A stretch of DNA of 64,000 bases from Actinokineospora sp. NBRC 105648 (GTDB lineage Bacteria > Actinomycetota > Actinomycetes > Mycobacteriales > Pseudonocardiaceae). The number at the start of each line of letters is the position of its first letter. The first letter of the stretch is position 1. The notes beneath the pieces were generated by a model. That model was not told the origin of the DNA, did no database searches, and worked only from the letters and a program-made list of their open reading frames with translations. Positions 39,697-47,783 of the stretch are shown piece after piece. The stretch is taken from contig NZ_BSTR01000008.1 in assembly GCF_030269645.1 (NCBI RefSeq), positions 62,001 through 126,000 on the forward strand, in the 5' to 3' direction. The translations under genes and the position numbers were made by a program.

Positions 39697-39834
39697 GCTC
39701 GATCTAGTGAACTCGCTTCGTGTGGAGCCCCTAGAGCACCGCGGTGGAGAGAAAAGGGCAGGGAAGGGCATCCCCACCCACGGCAAGTTTAGCGGCACTC
39801 TCCCCCCACACGAAGCGAGTCCACCAGATCGAGC
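39697..39834 (-). repeat. Palindromic element, copy 3 (138 bp)
   Basis: Inverted relative to copy 2, forming a head-to-head pair. CAAGTTTAGCGG, GGGCATCCCCACC and the outer arms match the family. Stem wobbles appear as G-U only when read on the minus strand, the element's own plus orientation. Confidence 0.9.
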
Positions 39835-39993
39835 ATCCGTAGCGGGACTTGCGTTCCAGCGGGGTCGGCCTATCCGCTGCGGTGTGCTGGTGGGTCAGGA
39901 TCTTGGTGCTTCGCAGCGGGGTCGGGACCTTGTCATTTTCAGCGGGTCAGGATCCTGTTGCCTGCGAGCGGAGTCGGCCTTTCCGGGTGCGGT
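39835..39993 (+). repeat. Degenerate ~27-bp repeat array beside copy 3
   Basis: Five to six units with the core CAGCGGGGTCGG or CAGCGGGTCAGGATCCT, each about 27 bases. The first unit, GCGTTCCAGCGGGGTCGG, matches the units beside copies 1, 4 and 6. Confidence 0.7.
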
Positions 39994-39997
39994 TGGG

Positions 39998-41005
39998 TTA
40001 GAAGTCTTCGTCCAGGGACACCGAGCCTGCGACTGCCACCTGGTAGGCCGAGACGCGGCGTTCGAAGAAGTTGGTTAGTTCTTGGACGTCTTGCAGTTCC
40101 ATGAAGCCGAACGGGTTCTCTGCGCCGAACTCCGCTGGGTAGCCGAGGCGCACCAGGCGTTGGTCGGCTACGTAGCGGAGGTATTGGCCCATCTCGCCCA
40201 CGTTCATGCCGGAGAGGCCGTCGCCGCATACATCGCGGGCGAATTCCAGTTCGCAGTCCACCGCCTCGGTGATCATTCGGACGACCTCCTCGTGCAGTGC
40301 GTCGTCGAAGAGCTCTGGTTCCTCTGCGCGCACGGTGTCCACCACGCTGAAGGCGAAGGTCATGTGCATGGATTCGTCGCGGAAGACCCAGTTGGTGCCG
40401 GTGGCCAGGCCGTGCAGCAGACCCCGTGAACGCAGCCAGTAAACGTAGGCGAAGGCGCCATAGAAGAACAGGCCCTCGATGCAAGCTGCGAAGCAGATCA
40501 GGTTGAGCAGGAACTGCCTGCGGTGCGCCTTGGTGTCGAGTTGGTCGAGGTCGTTGATCGAGTCGATCCAGCGGAAGCAGAACTCGCCCTTCTGGCGGAT
40601 GGACGGGATGTGCTCGAGCGCGGCGAATGCCTGCACGCGCTCGTCCGGGTCGGGCAGGTAGGTGTCGAGTAGCGTCAGGTAGAACTGGACGTGCACGGCC
40701 TCCTCGAACAGCTGGCGGGAGAGGTAGAGGCGCGCCTCCGGGGCGTTGACGTGCTTGTAGAGGTTGAGCACGAGGTTGTTCGCCACGATCGAGTCGCCGG
40801 TGGCGAAGAACGCGACCAGGCGCTTGACCAGGTGGTGCTCGTCGGGGGTGAGCTTGGCCAGGTCGGCGACGTCGGTGGCGAGGTCGACCTCCTCGACGGT
40901 CCAGGTGTTGCGGATCGCGGCGCGGTACTGCTCGTAGAAGTCGGGGTAGCGCATCGGGCGCAGGGTCAGGTCCATACCGGGGTCGAGCAGGGTGGTCACT
41001 GGCAT
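39998..41005 (-). CDS. nrdF: Class I ribonucleotide reductase, beta (radical-generating) subunit
   Basis: 335 residues. Di-iron ligands Asp71 (FFATGDSIVANN), Glu102 and His105 (FEEAVHVQFY), the radical tyrosine Tyr109 four residues after that His, and a second ligand set in NWVFRDESMHMTFAF. The acidic tail SVSLDEDF docks into the alpha subunit. It supplies the radical for reducing ribonucleotides. Its start overlaps the nrdE stop by 10 bases, so translation is coupled and both answer to the cobalamin riboswitch. nrdB would be an equally acceptable symbol. Confidence 0.94.
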   Translation of the reverse strand: MPVTTLLDPGMDLTLRPMRYPDFYEQYRAAIRNTWTVEEVDLATDVADLAKLTPDEHHLVKRLVAFFATGDSIVANNLVLNLYKHVNAPEARLYLSRQLFEEAVHVQFYLTLLDTYLPDPDERVQAFAALEHIPSIRQKGEFCFRWIDSINDLDQLDTKAHRRQFLLNLICFAACIEGLFFYGAFAYVYWLRSRGLLHGLATGTNWVFRDESMHMTFAFSVVDTVRAEEPELFDDALHEEVVRMITEAVDCELEFARDVCGDGLSGMNVGEMGQYLRYVADQRLVRLGYPAEFGAENPFGFMELQDVQELTNFFERRVSAYQVAVAGSVSLDEDF

Positions 41006-43290
41006 GCCTCGCAGGTCTCGGGGTTCTCCAGGGAGCAGGCGATCGCGTCAGCCGCTGCCACCGGGGTGGTCGACGGGTCGACTGTGTCCGTTGTGGACTG
41101 CGCCGACACGGTGGTCTGCTGGATCCGGGTCGCCGGGCGGGAGCGCAGGTAGTAGGTGGTCTTGAGTCCTGCGCGCCAGGCGTAGGCGTACATCGAGGAG
41201 AGCTTGCCGATGGTCGGGTTCGCCTGGAACAGGTTGAGCGACTGGCCCTGGTCGACGAACGGCGTGCGCGCCGCAGCCAGGTCGATCAACGCCTTCTGCG
41301 GAAGCTCCCAGGCGGTGCGGTAGAGCAGGCGCAGGTCGGCGGGCAGGTCGAGGCCCTGCACGGAACCTTCCGCGGCCTTGATCGCGTCCCTGGTGCGCCG
41401 GTCCCAGCGGCCCAGTGCCTTGAGGTCGGCGACCAGGAAGGGGTTGAGCTGCAAGAACTCGCCGGACAGGGTCTCGCGCTTGAACACGGTGGACACGATC
41501 GGCTCGATGCACTCCGAGCAGCCCGCGATCGAGGCGATGGTCGCGGTGGGCGCGATCGCGACGGTCAGGGAGTTGCGGAGTCCGGTGTGGATGATCCGCT
41601 CGCGCAGCGCTGCCCAGCGGGCGGGTTCGGTGATCGCGGCGTCGGGGTAGTGGTCGACGTGCAGCACGCCGCGGGCGGCGCGGGTCTGGTCGTAGGCGGG
41701 GTGTGCGCCCAACTCCTCGGCCAGCGCGGCGGAGGTCTCGTACGCGGTCAGCGCGATCCGCTCGGCGATCTTGGTCGACAGCGCCAGCGCCTCCGGTGAG
41801 TCGAAGGGCAGGCGCAGCGCGAAGAACACGTCGGCCAGGCCCATCACGCCCAGCCCGATCGGGCGCCACCGGCGGTTGCTGCCCGCGGCGGGCGGGGTCG
41901 GGTAGAAGGACAGGTCGATGGTGCGGTCGAGGAACCGGACGGCGGTGCGCACGGTGCGGTCGAGCCGGTCCCAGTCGAGGTCCTGACCGTCCACATGGGA
42001 CTTGAGGTTGACCGAGCCGAGGTTGCACACCGCGGTGGTCTCGTCGTCGGTGACCTCGAGGATCTCGGTGCACAGGTTGGACAGGTGTACCACGTTGCCC
42101 GGCTCGGCGGTCTGGTTGCAGGAGCGGTTCGCCGCGTCCTTGAAGGTCATCCAGCCGTTGCCGGTCTGGGCCAGGGTGCGCATCATCCGGCCGTAGAGCA
42201 CCCGGGCCCCGATCGTCCGCTCGGCCAACCCGGCGTCCTCGGCGGCCCGGTAGGCCGCGTCGAACTCCGCGCCCCACAGGTCGGGCAGGTGCGGGACGAG
42301 CTTGGGGTCGAACAGCGACCAGTCGGCGTCGGTCTCGACCCGGCGCATGAACTCGTCGGGCACCCACAGGGCCAGGCTGAGGTTGTGCGTGCGCGCGGCC
42401 TCGTCACCGGTGCTGTCGCGCAGCTCGAGGAACGCCTCGACGTCGGCGTGCCACGGTTCCAAGTAGACGCACGCGGCCCCCTTCCGCTTGCCGCCCTGGT
42501 TGACCGCGGCCACCGAGGCGTCGAGGGTGCGCAGCCAGGGGACGATGCCGTTGGAGGCGCCGTTGGTGCCGCGGATGAGCGAGCCGCGGGAGCGGATCCT
42601 GGTCCAGGAGACGCCGATGCCGCCCGCGAACTTCGACAGCCGGGCAATCTCGCCGTACCGGTGGTAGATCGACTCCAGCTCGTCGCGCGGCGAGTCGAGC
42701 AGGAAGCACGAAGACAGCTGCGGGTGGGTGGTGCCGGAGTTGAACAGCGTGGGCGAGCTGGGCAGATAGGCCAGCTGGCTCATCAGGGCGTAGAGCTCGG
42801 CGGCCTCCTCCGGCGAGTTCGACAGTCCACACGCGACTCGGAGGAAGAAGTACTGCGGGGTCTCCAGGACCTGGCGGGTCTCGGGGTGCCGGAGCAGGTA
42901 GCGGTCATAGATTGTACGCAGGCCGAAATAGCCGAGGTTGTCGTCGGCGGACTCGTCGACCGTGGCGTTGAGGGCGTCCGCGCCGGCCGCCACGAAGTCG
43001 GCCAGCCGGGCCGAGACGACACCGAGGTCGTGCGCCCGCGCGATGGCGGCGGCGAAGGTGGGGACGGCGACCTCGTCCCGGACGTGCTCGGCCAACAGGC
43101 GCGCGGCGAAGGAGCTGTACTGGGGTTCCTCACCGACCAGGCTCGCCGCGACGCGGATCGCGAGCTCGCGCACCTCCTCCGGCGGCGCCCCCGGACGCGT
43201 CCCGGCCCGAACGGCGGCCGCGACCCGCTCCACGTCCACCTCCGGCAGGTCGGCCGGAAGCCGCCGCAGCGGCACGTCGGTCACTGTCAT
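40996..43290 (-). CDS. nrdE: Class I ribonucleotide reductase, alpha (catalytic) subunit
   Basis: 764 residues. It has LSSCFLLDSPRDELESIY with the first active-site Cys, the substrate-site NLCTEILEVTDDETTAVCNLGS, the loop RRWRPIGLGVMGLADVF, the catalytic core near APTATIASIAGCSECIEPI, and a C-terminal redox pair CEACQ. The N-terminus has only a shortened ATP-cone-like region (about 12-60), so activity control by dATP is uncertain. ATG 43290 has GAGGAG 10 bases upstream. It lies 120 bases downstream of a cobalamin riboswitch. The symbol nrdA is also used for this type. Confidence 0.94.
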   Translation of the reverse strand: MTVTDVPLRRLPADLPEVDVERVAAAVRAGTRPGAPPEEVRELAIRVAASLVGEEPQYSSFAARLLAEHVRDEVAVPTFAAAIARAHDLGVVSARLADFVAAGADALNATVDESADDNLGYFGLRTIYDRYLLRHPETRQVLETPQYFFLRVACGLSNSPEEAAELYALMSQLAYLPSSPTLFNSGTTHPQLSSCFLLDSPRDELESIYHRYGEIARLSKFAGGIGVSWTRIRSRGSLIRGTNGASNGIVPWLRTLDASVAAVNQGGKRKGAACVYLEPWHADVEAFLELRDSTGDEAARTHNLSLALWVPDEFMRRVETDADWSLFDPKLVPHLPDLWGAEFDAAYRAAEDAGLAERTIGARVLYGRMMRTLAQTGNGWMTFKDAANRSCNQTAEPGNVVHLSNLCTEILEVTDDETTAVCNLGSVNLKSHVDGQDLDWDRLDRTVRTAVRFLDRTIDLSFYPTPPAAGSNRRWRPIGLGVMGLADVFFALRLPFDSPEALALSTKIAERIALTAYETSAALAEELGAHPAYDQTRAARGVLHVDHYPDAAITEPARWAALRERIIHTGLRNSLTVAIAPTATIASIAGCSECIEPIVSTVFKRETLSGEFLQLNPFLVADLKALGRWDRRTRDAIKAAEGSVQGLDLPADLRLLYRTAWELPQKALIDLAAARTPFVDQGQSLNLFQANPTIGKLSSMYAYAWRAGLKTTYYLRSRPATRIQQTTVSAQSTTDTVDPSTTPVAAADAIACSLENPETCEACQ

Positions 43291-43412
43291 CTCGCACTCT
43301 CCTCGTGTGCAATCCGGGACACGAGACGCGCAGGGACAGGCGGGCACGCCGCCTGTCGTCCGCGTTGACCCATCCACGAGGCCCGGGACCAAGCGCGCAC
43401 CGGGCTCGGCAC

Positions 43413-43610
43413 GCGCACTGGTGGCAGGTCTTCGGACTCGTGGGCGGTCGCGCTCTTCCTACTGGCCGTCGCTTCCCAGACCAGAGGCCCAGTGCTCGTG
43501 ACGGCGGTCGTTCCCACTCACCGCTGCGGGACAGTCCCGGAGTCGCACCGGGTTCCCTCTTGCCTCGCCGCTCTGGCGAACCAACCAGCGAGCGTGAGAC
43601 TACATGTTGG
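43413..43610 (-). promoter_or_regulatory. Cobalamin (AdoCbl) riboswitch upstream of nrdE
   Basis: Read on the minus strand it has the signature blocks in order: AGAGGGAACCCGGTGCGACT, CCGGGACTGTCCCGCAGCGG, then a GGGAAGCGACGGCCAG region, and the B12-box-like GAGTCCGAAGACCTGCCACC near the 3' end. In Streptomyces a B12 riboswitch represses the class I reductase when a B12-dependent class II enzyme can serve. The same logic is likely here. The ends are approximate by a few bases. The gap from 43611 to 43779 should hold the promoter; I see nothing else there. Confidence 0.92.
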
Positions 43611-43779
43611 GGTCAGCGGCAGTGACCACCCCTAGATGATGGGCGTGTCGGAGGTTCGACTTGCTTCGACGGGGTGTGTGGGTGTACGTCGGCCCGCCGC
43701 CGCGGGGTGGTTCGCGGTGCCGCCCGCAGGTGTCCGGGAGAGCGGCTCGCGCGATGCGATTCGCGTGGCCTGGGAAAGG

Positions 43780-44574
43780 TCAGAGGGACACCGCTTGGTC
43801 CTCGACCAGGGAGTAGGTCTTGTCCATTCCGGAATCGCCCACCTGTGTCACGCGGGTGGGGAACCTGGCCAGGAACTCGCGGAAGTTCCGGCAGCCGTAG
43901 TTGACCTCGTCGAATGACGGGTCGAGGGTGCGCAGCTTGGACTTCAGCGCGGACGCCGTCGGGGTGTCGGTGGTGAGCATGCCGAAGGCGCGGACCAGCA
44001 ACTGCTCCGCCTCGGCCAGGTCCGCGTCCACCACGCTCGGCGTCTTGATCGCCGGATCCGCCTCCGCGACGAGCGCGCCCCAGAATCGGTATTGCGTGCA
44101 CACCGACACCAAACGCTTGCTGGCGCTCGCCTTCGTGCCGACGCCGATGACCTGCTTGCCGTGTTCACGCAGGCGCGTCACCAGTGGTGTGTAGTCGCTG
44201 TCCCCGGTCGCCAAGACGAAGACGCCGACCATCGGGTGCGTGATCAGCGTTTCCATCGCGTCGACGGCCAGTCGGATGTCCGCGGCGTTCTTGTGCTGGC
44301 CCGCGCCGCCCCAGCGGCCGATCTGGACCAGGTCGACGCCGTTCATGGCGAGCTCGTTCTGGTGGTTGCCGAACTTCGGGTTGGCCCAGTCGGCGTAGGC
44401 GCGGCGGATGGAGGCGTTGCCGAAACCCCGGCAGAGCCAGCCCAGGGCCTTGGCCGGGACGGACTCGCCGTGGCCGTCGAACTCGTTCGCCGCGCCCAGG
44501 ACCAGGTTCTCGAAGTCCAGGAACACCGCTACCTGACCGAAGTCCCCGTCGAAGAGCGTCTTGGTCGGTTCCAT
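43780..44574 (-). CDS. NYN-domain (LabA/DUF88) putative ribonuclease with C-terminal LOTUS/OST-HTH domain
   Basis: 264 residues. The PIN-like NYN domain has acidic metal ligands at Asp20 (VAVFLDFENL), Asp99 (NAADIRLAVDAM) and Asp125/Asp127 (LATGDSDYTPLV). The C-terminal part (about 180-250) fits an OST-HTH/LOTUS winged helix, with AEQLLVRAFGML and LRTLDPSFDEVNYG, which binds RNA or partner proteins. This suggests RNA cleavage or RNA surveillance; no direct target is visible. ATG 44574 is 22 bases from the upstream glycosylase stop. Confidence 0.85.
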   Translation of the reverse strand: MEPTKTLFDGDFGQVAVFLDFENLVLGAANEFDGHGESVPAKALGWLCRGFGNASIRRAYADWANPKFGNHQNELAMNGVDLVQIGRWGGAGQHKNAADIRLAVDAMETLITHPMVGVFVLATGDSDYTPLVTRLREHGKQVIGVGTKASASKRLVSVCTQYRFWGALVAEADPAIKTPSVVDADLAEAEQLLVRAFGMLTTDTPTASALKSKLRTLDPSFDEVNYGCRNFREFLARFPTRVTQVGDSGMDKTYSLVEDQAVSL

Positions 44575-44596
44575 CAGGTACCCCGCTTCGTCGTGA

Positions 44597-45520
44597 TCAC
44601 AGCAGGCGATAATCCTTGACGGACAGCCGGGGGCCGAAGCGGGGTTTGCGGAAGCCGCTGATCTCGATGTAGCGGACGACGCGTTGGCGGTGCGGCGCGT
44701 AGGGGGCGAGCAGGTCGAGCATGCCCCGGTCGTCGGTCTTGCGGCCGGACAGCGCGTAGCCGACCAGGGCCGGGATGTGGAAGTCGCCGACGCTGACCGC
44801 GTCCGGGTCGCCCCACGCGCGCTGGGCCACTTCGGCCGCGGTCCACACGCCGATGCCGGGGACCTTGCGGAGCAAGAGCCTGCCCTCGACACCTCTTAGC
44901 TCAGCCGCGCGTTCAAGCCTGCCCGCCACCTGAGCCGCAGCGATGATCGCGCGGCGGCGGGCGCTGTCGACGCCCGCCCGGTGCCACTCCCAGTCCTGGA
45001 TGCCGAGCACGGCGGTGGGCGTCGGCGGCACGAACATCCCGGCGGGCGCGGGTCCGGGCGCCGGGACGCCGAAGCGGCGGGCCAGTTCGCGCCAGGACTG
45101 GCGGGCCTCCTGGCCGGTGACCTTCTGCTCCAGGACCGCGGCCAGCAGCGCGTCCCACACCCGGCCGGTCGCGCCCAGGCGCAGCCCCGGGCGGGACCGG
45201 CGGACCTCGGCGATCAGCGGGTGGTGGGCCTGGAAGTCGCGGTCGTCGTCCTGGGCGCCGAGCAGCTCCGGGACCCCGTCGACGAGACACTCCGCGCCCG
45301 CGCCCCACGCGGTGGCGTGAACGGCGCCCGCGGCCACTCTCAGCCGAAGGGTGCCGGGGCCGCCGGGGGTGTTCGCGGTGAGCCAGACGCCGTGGTCGTC
45401 TTGCCGGAACGCCGGGTCTTGACCGCCCCGCCGGAGGGGGCGCAGGGGTGTGCCGAGGTCGAGCGGGAAGCCCGGCACCCAGTGCCGGGCCCGCTCGTCG
45501 CGGGGCGGGGCGGACGTCAT
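44597..45520 (-). CDS. DNA-3-methyladenine glycosylase family protein (HhH-GPD)
   Basis: 307 residues. Helix-hairpin-helix LLRKVPGIGVWTAAEVAQRA is followed by the GPD aspartate in DAVSVGDFHIPALV, and LLAAVLEQKVTGQEARQSW fits the family. An N-terminal beta-domain (about 20-100) resembles AlkA. The enzyme removes alkylated purines in base excision repair. ATG 45520 is chosen; a longer frame to 45583 adds residues without homology. It is divergent from manC and 22 bases upstream of the NYN gene. Confidence 0.88.
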   Translation of the reverse strand: MTSAPPRDERARHWVPGFPLDLGTPLRPLRRGGQDPAFRQDDHGVWLTANTPGGPGTLRLRVAAGAVHATAWGAGAECLVDGVPELLGAQDDDRDFQAHHPLIAEVRRSRPGLRLGATGRVWDALLAAVLEQKVTGQEARQSWRELARRFGVPAPGPAPAGMFVPPTPTAVLGIQDWEWHRAGVDSARRRAIIAAAQVAGRLERAAELRGVEGRLLLRKVPGIGVWTAAEVAQRAWGDPDAVSVGDFHIPALVGYALSGRKTDDRGMLDLLAPYAPHRQRVVRYIEISGFRKPRFGPRLSVKDYRLL

Positions 45521-45597
45521 CACGGCGACCGTACCCGCCGGTTGGTTACAGTGGCGCCACCAGTGCGCCACGTCGGAGACCAAGGACGAGTAGCTCA

Positions 45598-46707
45598 GTG
45601 ACCTCGACAGACCTGCACGTAGTCGTACCGGCGGGCGGTAGCGGTACCCGGCTGTGGCCGTTGTCGCGGGCCGCGAACCCCAAGTTCCTGCACGCGCTCA
45701 CCGGCACCGACCGGTCGCTGCTGCAGGCCACCTTCGACCGGCTCACCCCGCTGGCCCCGCCCGAGCGACTGCTGGTCGTCACCGGCACCGCGCACGCCGC
45801 CGGGGTCGCCCGGCAGCTGCCCGACCTGCCCGACCGCAACATCCTGGTCGAGCCGTTCGCCCGCGACTCGTGCGCGGCGATCGCGCTGGCCGCCGCGGTG
45901 ATCGCCAAGCGCAGCCCGGGCGCGGTGATGGCCTCGTTCGCCGCCGACCACCTGATCACCGACACCGTGGAGTTCGGGCACACCGTCGACCGCGCGGTCG
46001 AGGGCGCGCGCGAGGGCAAGCTGATGACCATCGGCATCACCCCCACGCGCCCGGAGACCGGGTACGGCTACCTCCAGTGCAGCGAACCGGCGCAGCGGTC
46101 GGTGATCCAGCGGGTGCTGGAGTTCAAGGAGAAGCCGTCCCTGGAGGTGGCCACCCGCTACGTCGAGTCGGGCAGCTACCTGTGGAACGCGAGCATGTTC
46201 GTCTGGCGGGTGGACGTGTTCCTGGCCGAACTGCTGGCCAAGCGCCCGGACGTGGCCGAGCCGATCCTCCGCATCGCCGCCGCCTGGGACACCGACGACC
46301 AGGAGGACGTGCTGGCCGAGCTGTGGCCGACGGTGCCCAAGGTCGCGGTGGAGTACGCGGTGATGGAGCCCGCCGCCGAGGAGGGCAAGGTCGCCACCGT
46401 GCCCGGCGACTTCGGCTGGAGCGACATCGGCGACTTCGAGACCGTGGTGCAGCTGCTGGGCACCGACATCGGCCACGGCGGCCGCACCTTCACCAACGGC
46501 TACCCGGCCAGCCGGGCGGTCGTGGTGGACGGCTCCGAGGTCATGATCGTCCCAGCCAGTGGGCGGCTGGTGGCCACCCTCGGCGTGCACGACCTGATCG
46601 TGGTCGACACCGCCGACGCGGTCTTGGTCTGCGACCGCGACCGCGCGCAGGACATCAAGCGGCTCACCGAGATCCTCCGCGACCGCGGCGACATCGACTG
46701 CCTGTAG
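45598..46707 (+). CDS. manC: Mannose-1-phosphate guanylyltransferase (GDP-mannose pyrophosphorylase)
   Basis: 369 residues from GTG 45598. The nucleotidyl-transfer motif is VVPAGGSGTRLWPLSR with the following PKF lysine; NRNILVEPFARDSCAAIALA, PDHLIT-type AADHLITD and the sugar-phosphate motif PGDFGWSDIGDF are present. It makes GDP-mannose from ManB's product. In mycobacteria this gene is Rv3264c and sits beside wbbL and rmlD, the same neighbourhood as here, though a repeat-rich gap separates it from wbbL. Confidence 0.95.
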   Translation: MTSTDLHVVVPAGGSGTRLWPLSRAANPKFLHALTGTDRSLLQATFDRLTPLAPPERLLVVTGTAHAAGVARQLPDLPDRNILVEPFARDSCAAIALAAAVIAKRSPGAVMASFAADHLITDTVEFGHTVDRAVEGAREGKLMTIGITPTRPETGYGYLQCSEPAQRSVIQRVLEFKEKPSLEVATRYVESGSYLWNASMFVWRVDVFLAELLAKRPDVAEPILRIAAAWDTDDQEDVLAELWPTVPKVAVEYAVMEPAAEEGKVATVPGDFGWSDIGDFETVVQLLGTDIGHGGRTFTNGYPASRAVVVDGSEVMIVPASGRLVATLGVHDLIVVDTADAVLVCDRDRAQDIKRLTEILRDRGDIDCL

Positions 46708-46795
46708 GAAATCCCGCGTTGATCGGCCGGGCCCGCTGACGCGGCGTGCCCGGCGGGCTACCCTGGACCGAACACGATCGACGCAGGAGAGACAC

Positions 46796-47170
46796 ATGGA
46801 TCCCCGTGACCGGGCCGACGCCATCCTGGCGCGCGCCCGCGCGCGCGGCGCCTACGTCGTCACCCCGGACAGCGCCATCTCCCCGATGGACGCCGCCGCC
46901 ACCCTGCAGATCCCGCGCGCCGTGGTCGCCGCGATCGACGAGGAGGACCCGGACGTGACGCTGGTGTTCCCGGTGGCGGCGATCCAGGCCGAACTGCCCG
47001 CCATCGCGCAGGAGGCGACGACGCAGTCGTTCCCGTCGCCCGCGCGGCCGGTGCCCCGGCAGTCGGCACCGGGGGTGGAACGGGTGGAGGGAATGCTGCC
47101 GACGGTGCGACAGCATCCTGGGCGGCCGTCGTTGTCGCAGCGGTTGGATGGGGATGGGCAGGCTCGCTGA
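46796..47170 (+). CDS. Small conserved actinobacterial protein of unknown function
   Basis: 124 residues from ATG 46796 with CAGGAGAG upstream. The first 65 residues look folded: ADAILARARARGAYVVTPDS, SPMDAAATLQIPRAVVAAID and VTLVFPVAAIQAELPAI. The rest is Pro/Arg/Gln-rich and probably disordered. It lies 88 bases after manC and may be co-transcribed. I do not recognise a family. Confidence 0.6.
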   Translation: MDPRDRADAILARARARGAYVVTPDSAISPMDAAATLQIPRAVVAAIDEEDPDVTLVFPVAAIQAELPAIAQEATTQSFPSPARPVPRQSAPGVERVEGMLPTVRQHPGRPSLSQRLDGDGQAR

Positions 47171-47242
47171 TCCTGGCCCTTTGCTGCCTGGGTTTCGGCC
47201 TGGTGGGTTTTTCTGATTTTCGTTGCCCGGCTTACATGCGGG
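47171..47242. other. Start of the 613-bp repeat-rich gap before wbbL
   Basis: The gap 47171-47783 between convergent genes holds element copy 4, two units of the 27-bp repeat and a 320-base pyrimidine-rich tract. This first part includes GTTGCCCGGCTTACATGCGG, the tail matching the linker half of the paired copies. Confidence 0.6.
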
Positions 47243-47381
47243 GCTCGATCTAGTGAACTCACTTCGTGCGGGGCCCCTAGAGCACCGCGGTGGGAAAAAG
47301 CGTGGGGAGAAGGGCATCCCCACCACAGGTCAAGTTTAGCGGTACTCCTCCCCCACACGAAGCGAGTCCACTAGATCGAGC
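47243..47381 (-). repeat. Palindromic element, copy 4 (139 bp)
   Basis: Minus orientation. It has CTCGATCTAGTGAACTC and GAGTCCACTAGATCGAG arms, CAAGTTTAGCGG, and GAAGGGCATCCCCACC. It sits between the convergent small-protein gene and wbbL. On the element's own strand the stem differences are G-U wobbles. Confidence 0.9.
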
Positions 47382-47455
47382 ATTCGTAGCGGGGCGGCGG
47401 TACCAGCGGGCTTGGTATTCTGGCGCGTTCCAGCGGGGGCGGGATTCTCGCCCTT
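47382..47455 (+). repeat. Two-unit ~27-bp repeat array beside copy 4
   Basis: GGTACCAGCGGGCTTGGTATTCT and GGCGCGTTCCAGCGGGGGCGGGATTCT, matching units beside copy 6. Confidence 0.65.
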
Positions 47456-47775
47456 CCTTCCTGGCTGCTTCCCTGCTTCCCTGCTTCCCTGCTTCCCTGC
47501 TTCCCTGCTTCCCTGCTTCTTCCCCTCGTTGAGTCCCTAGCCGATCGTTCTTTCCTTGCCCCGCCCCGTTCTTACCTGCCCTCGCCGCTTCCCTGCTTCG
47601 CCGACTTCTTAGCTCTTGCCCTCTTCCTTGCCCTGCCCCCTGCTCTCGCATTGCCCTCTCCCCCCTGTCCGACCTCTGCCCTCTTTCCTTCCCTCACCTC
47701 TTCCTAACCCTCGCCCCTTTTCTTCCCCTTCCCCTTCTCCTCTTCCCTTTCCCCTTTTCCTTCCCTCTTTCCTGC
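47456..47775 (+). repeat. Pyrimidine-rich tract, ~320 bases, with six tandem GCTTCCCT units
   Basis: The plus strand is almost all C and T. It starts with six perfect GCTTCCCT copies (47467-47514) and becomes almost purely pyrimidine in 47700-47770. It lies just past the wbbL stop. A long polypurine/polypyrimidine run can form triplex or slow replication and transcription. No gene is supported inside it. Confidence 0.85.
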
Positions 47776-47783
47776 TCGTCCGG

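Noticed and set aside
47467-47514. Tandem GCTTCCCT units as a possible CRISPR array
   Set aside because: Units are 8 bases, contiguous, with no spacers and no cas genes.
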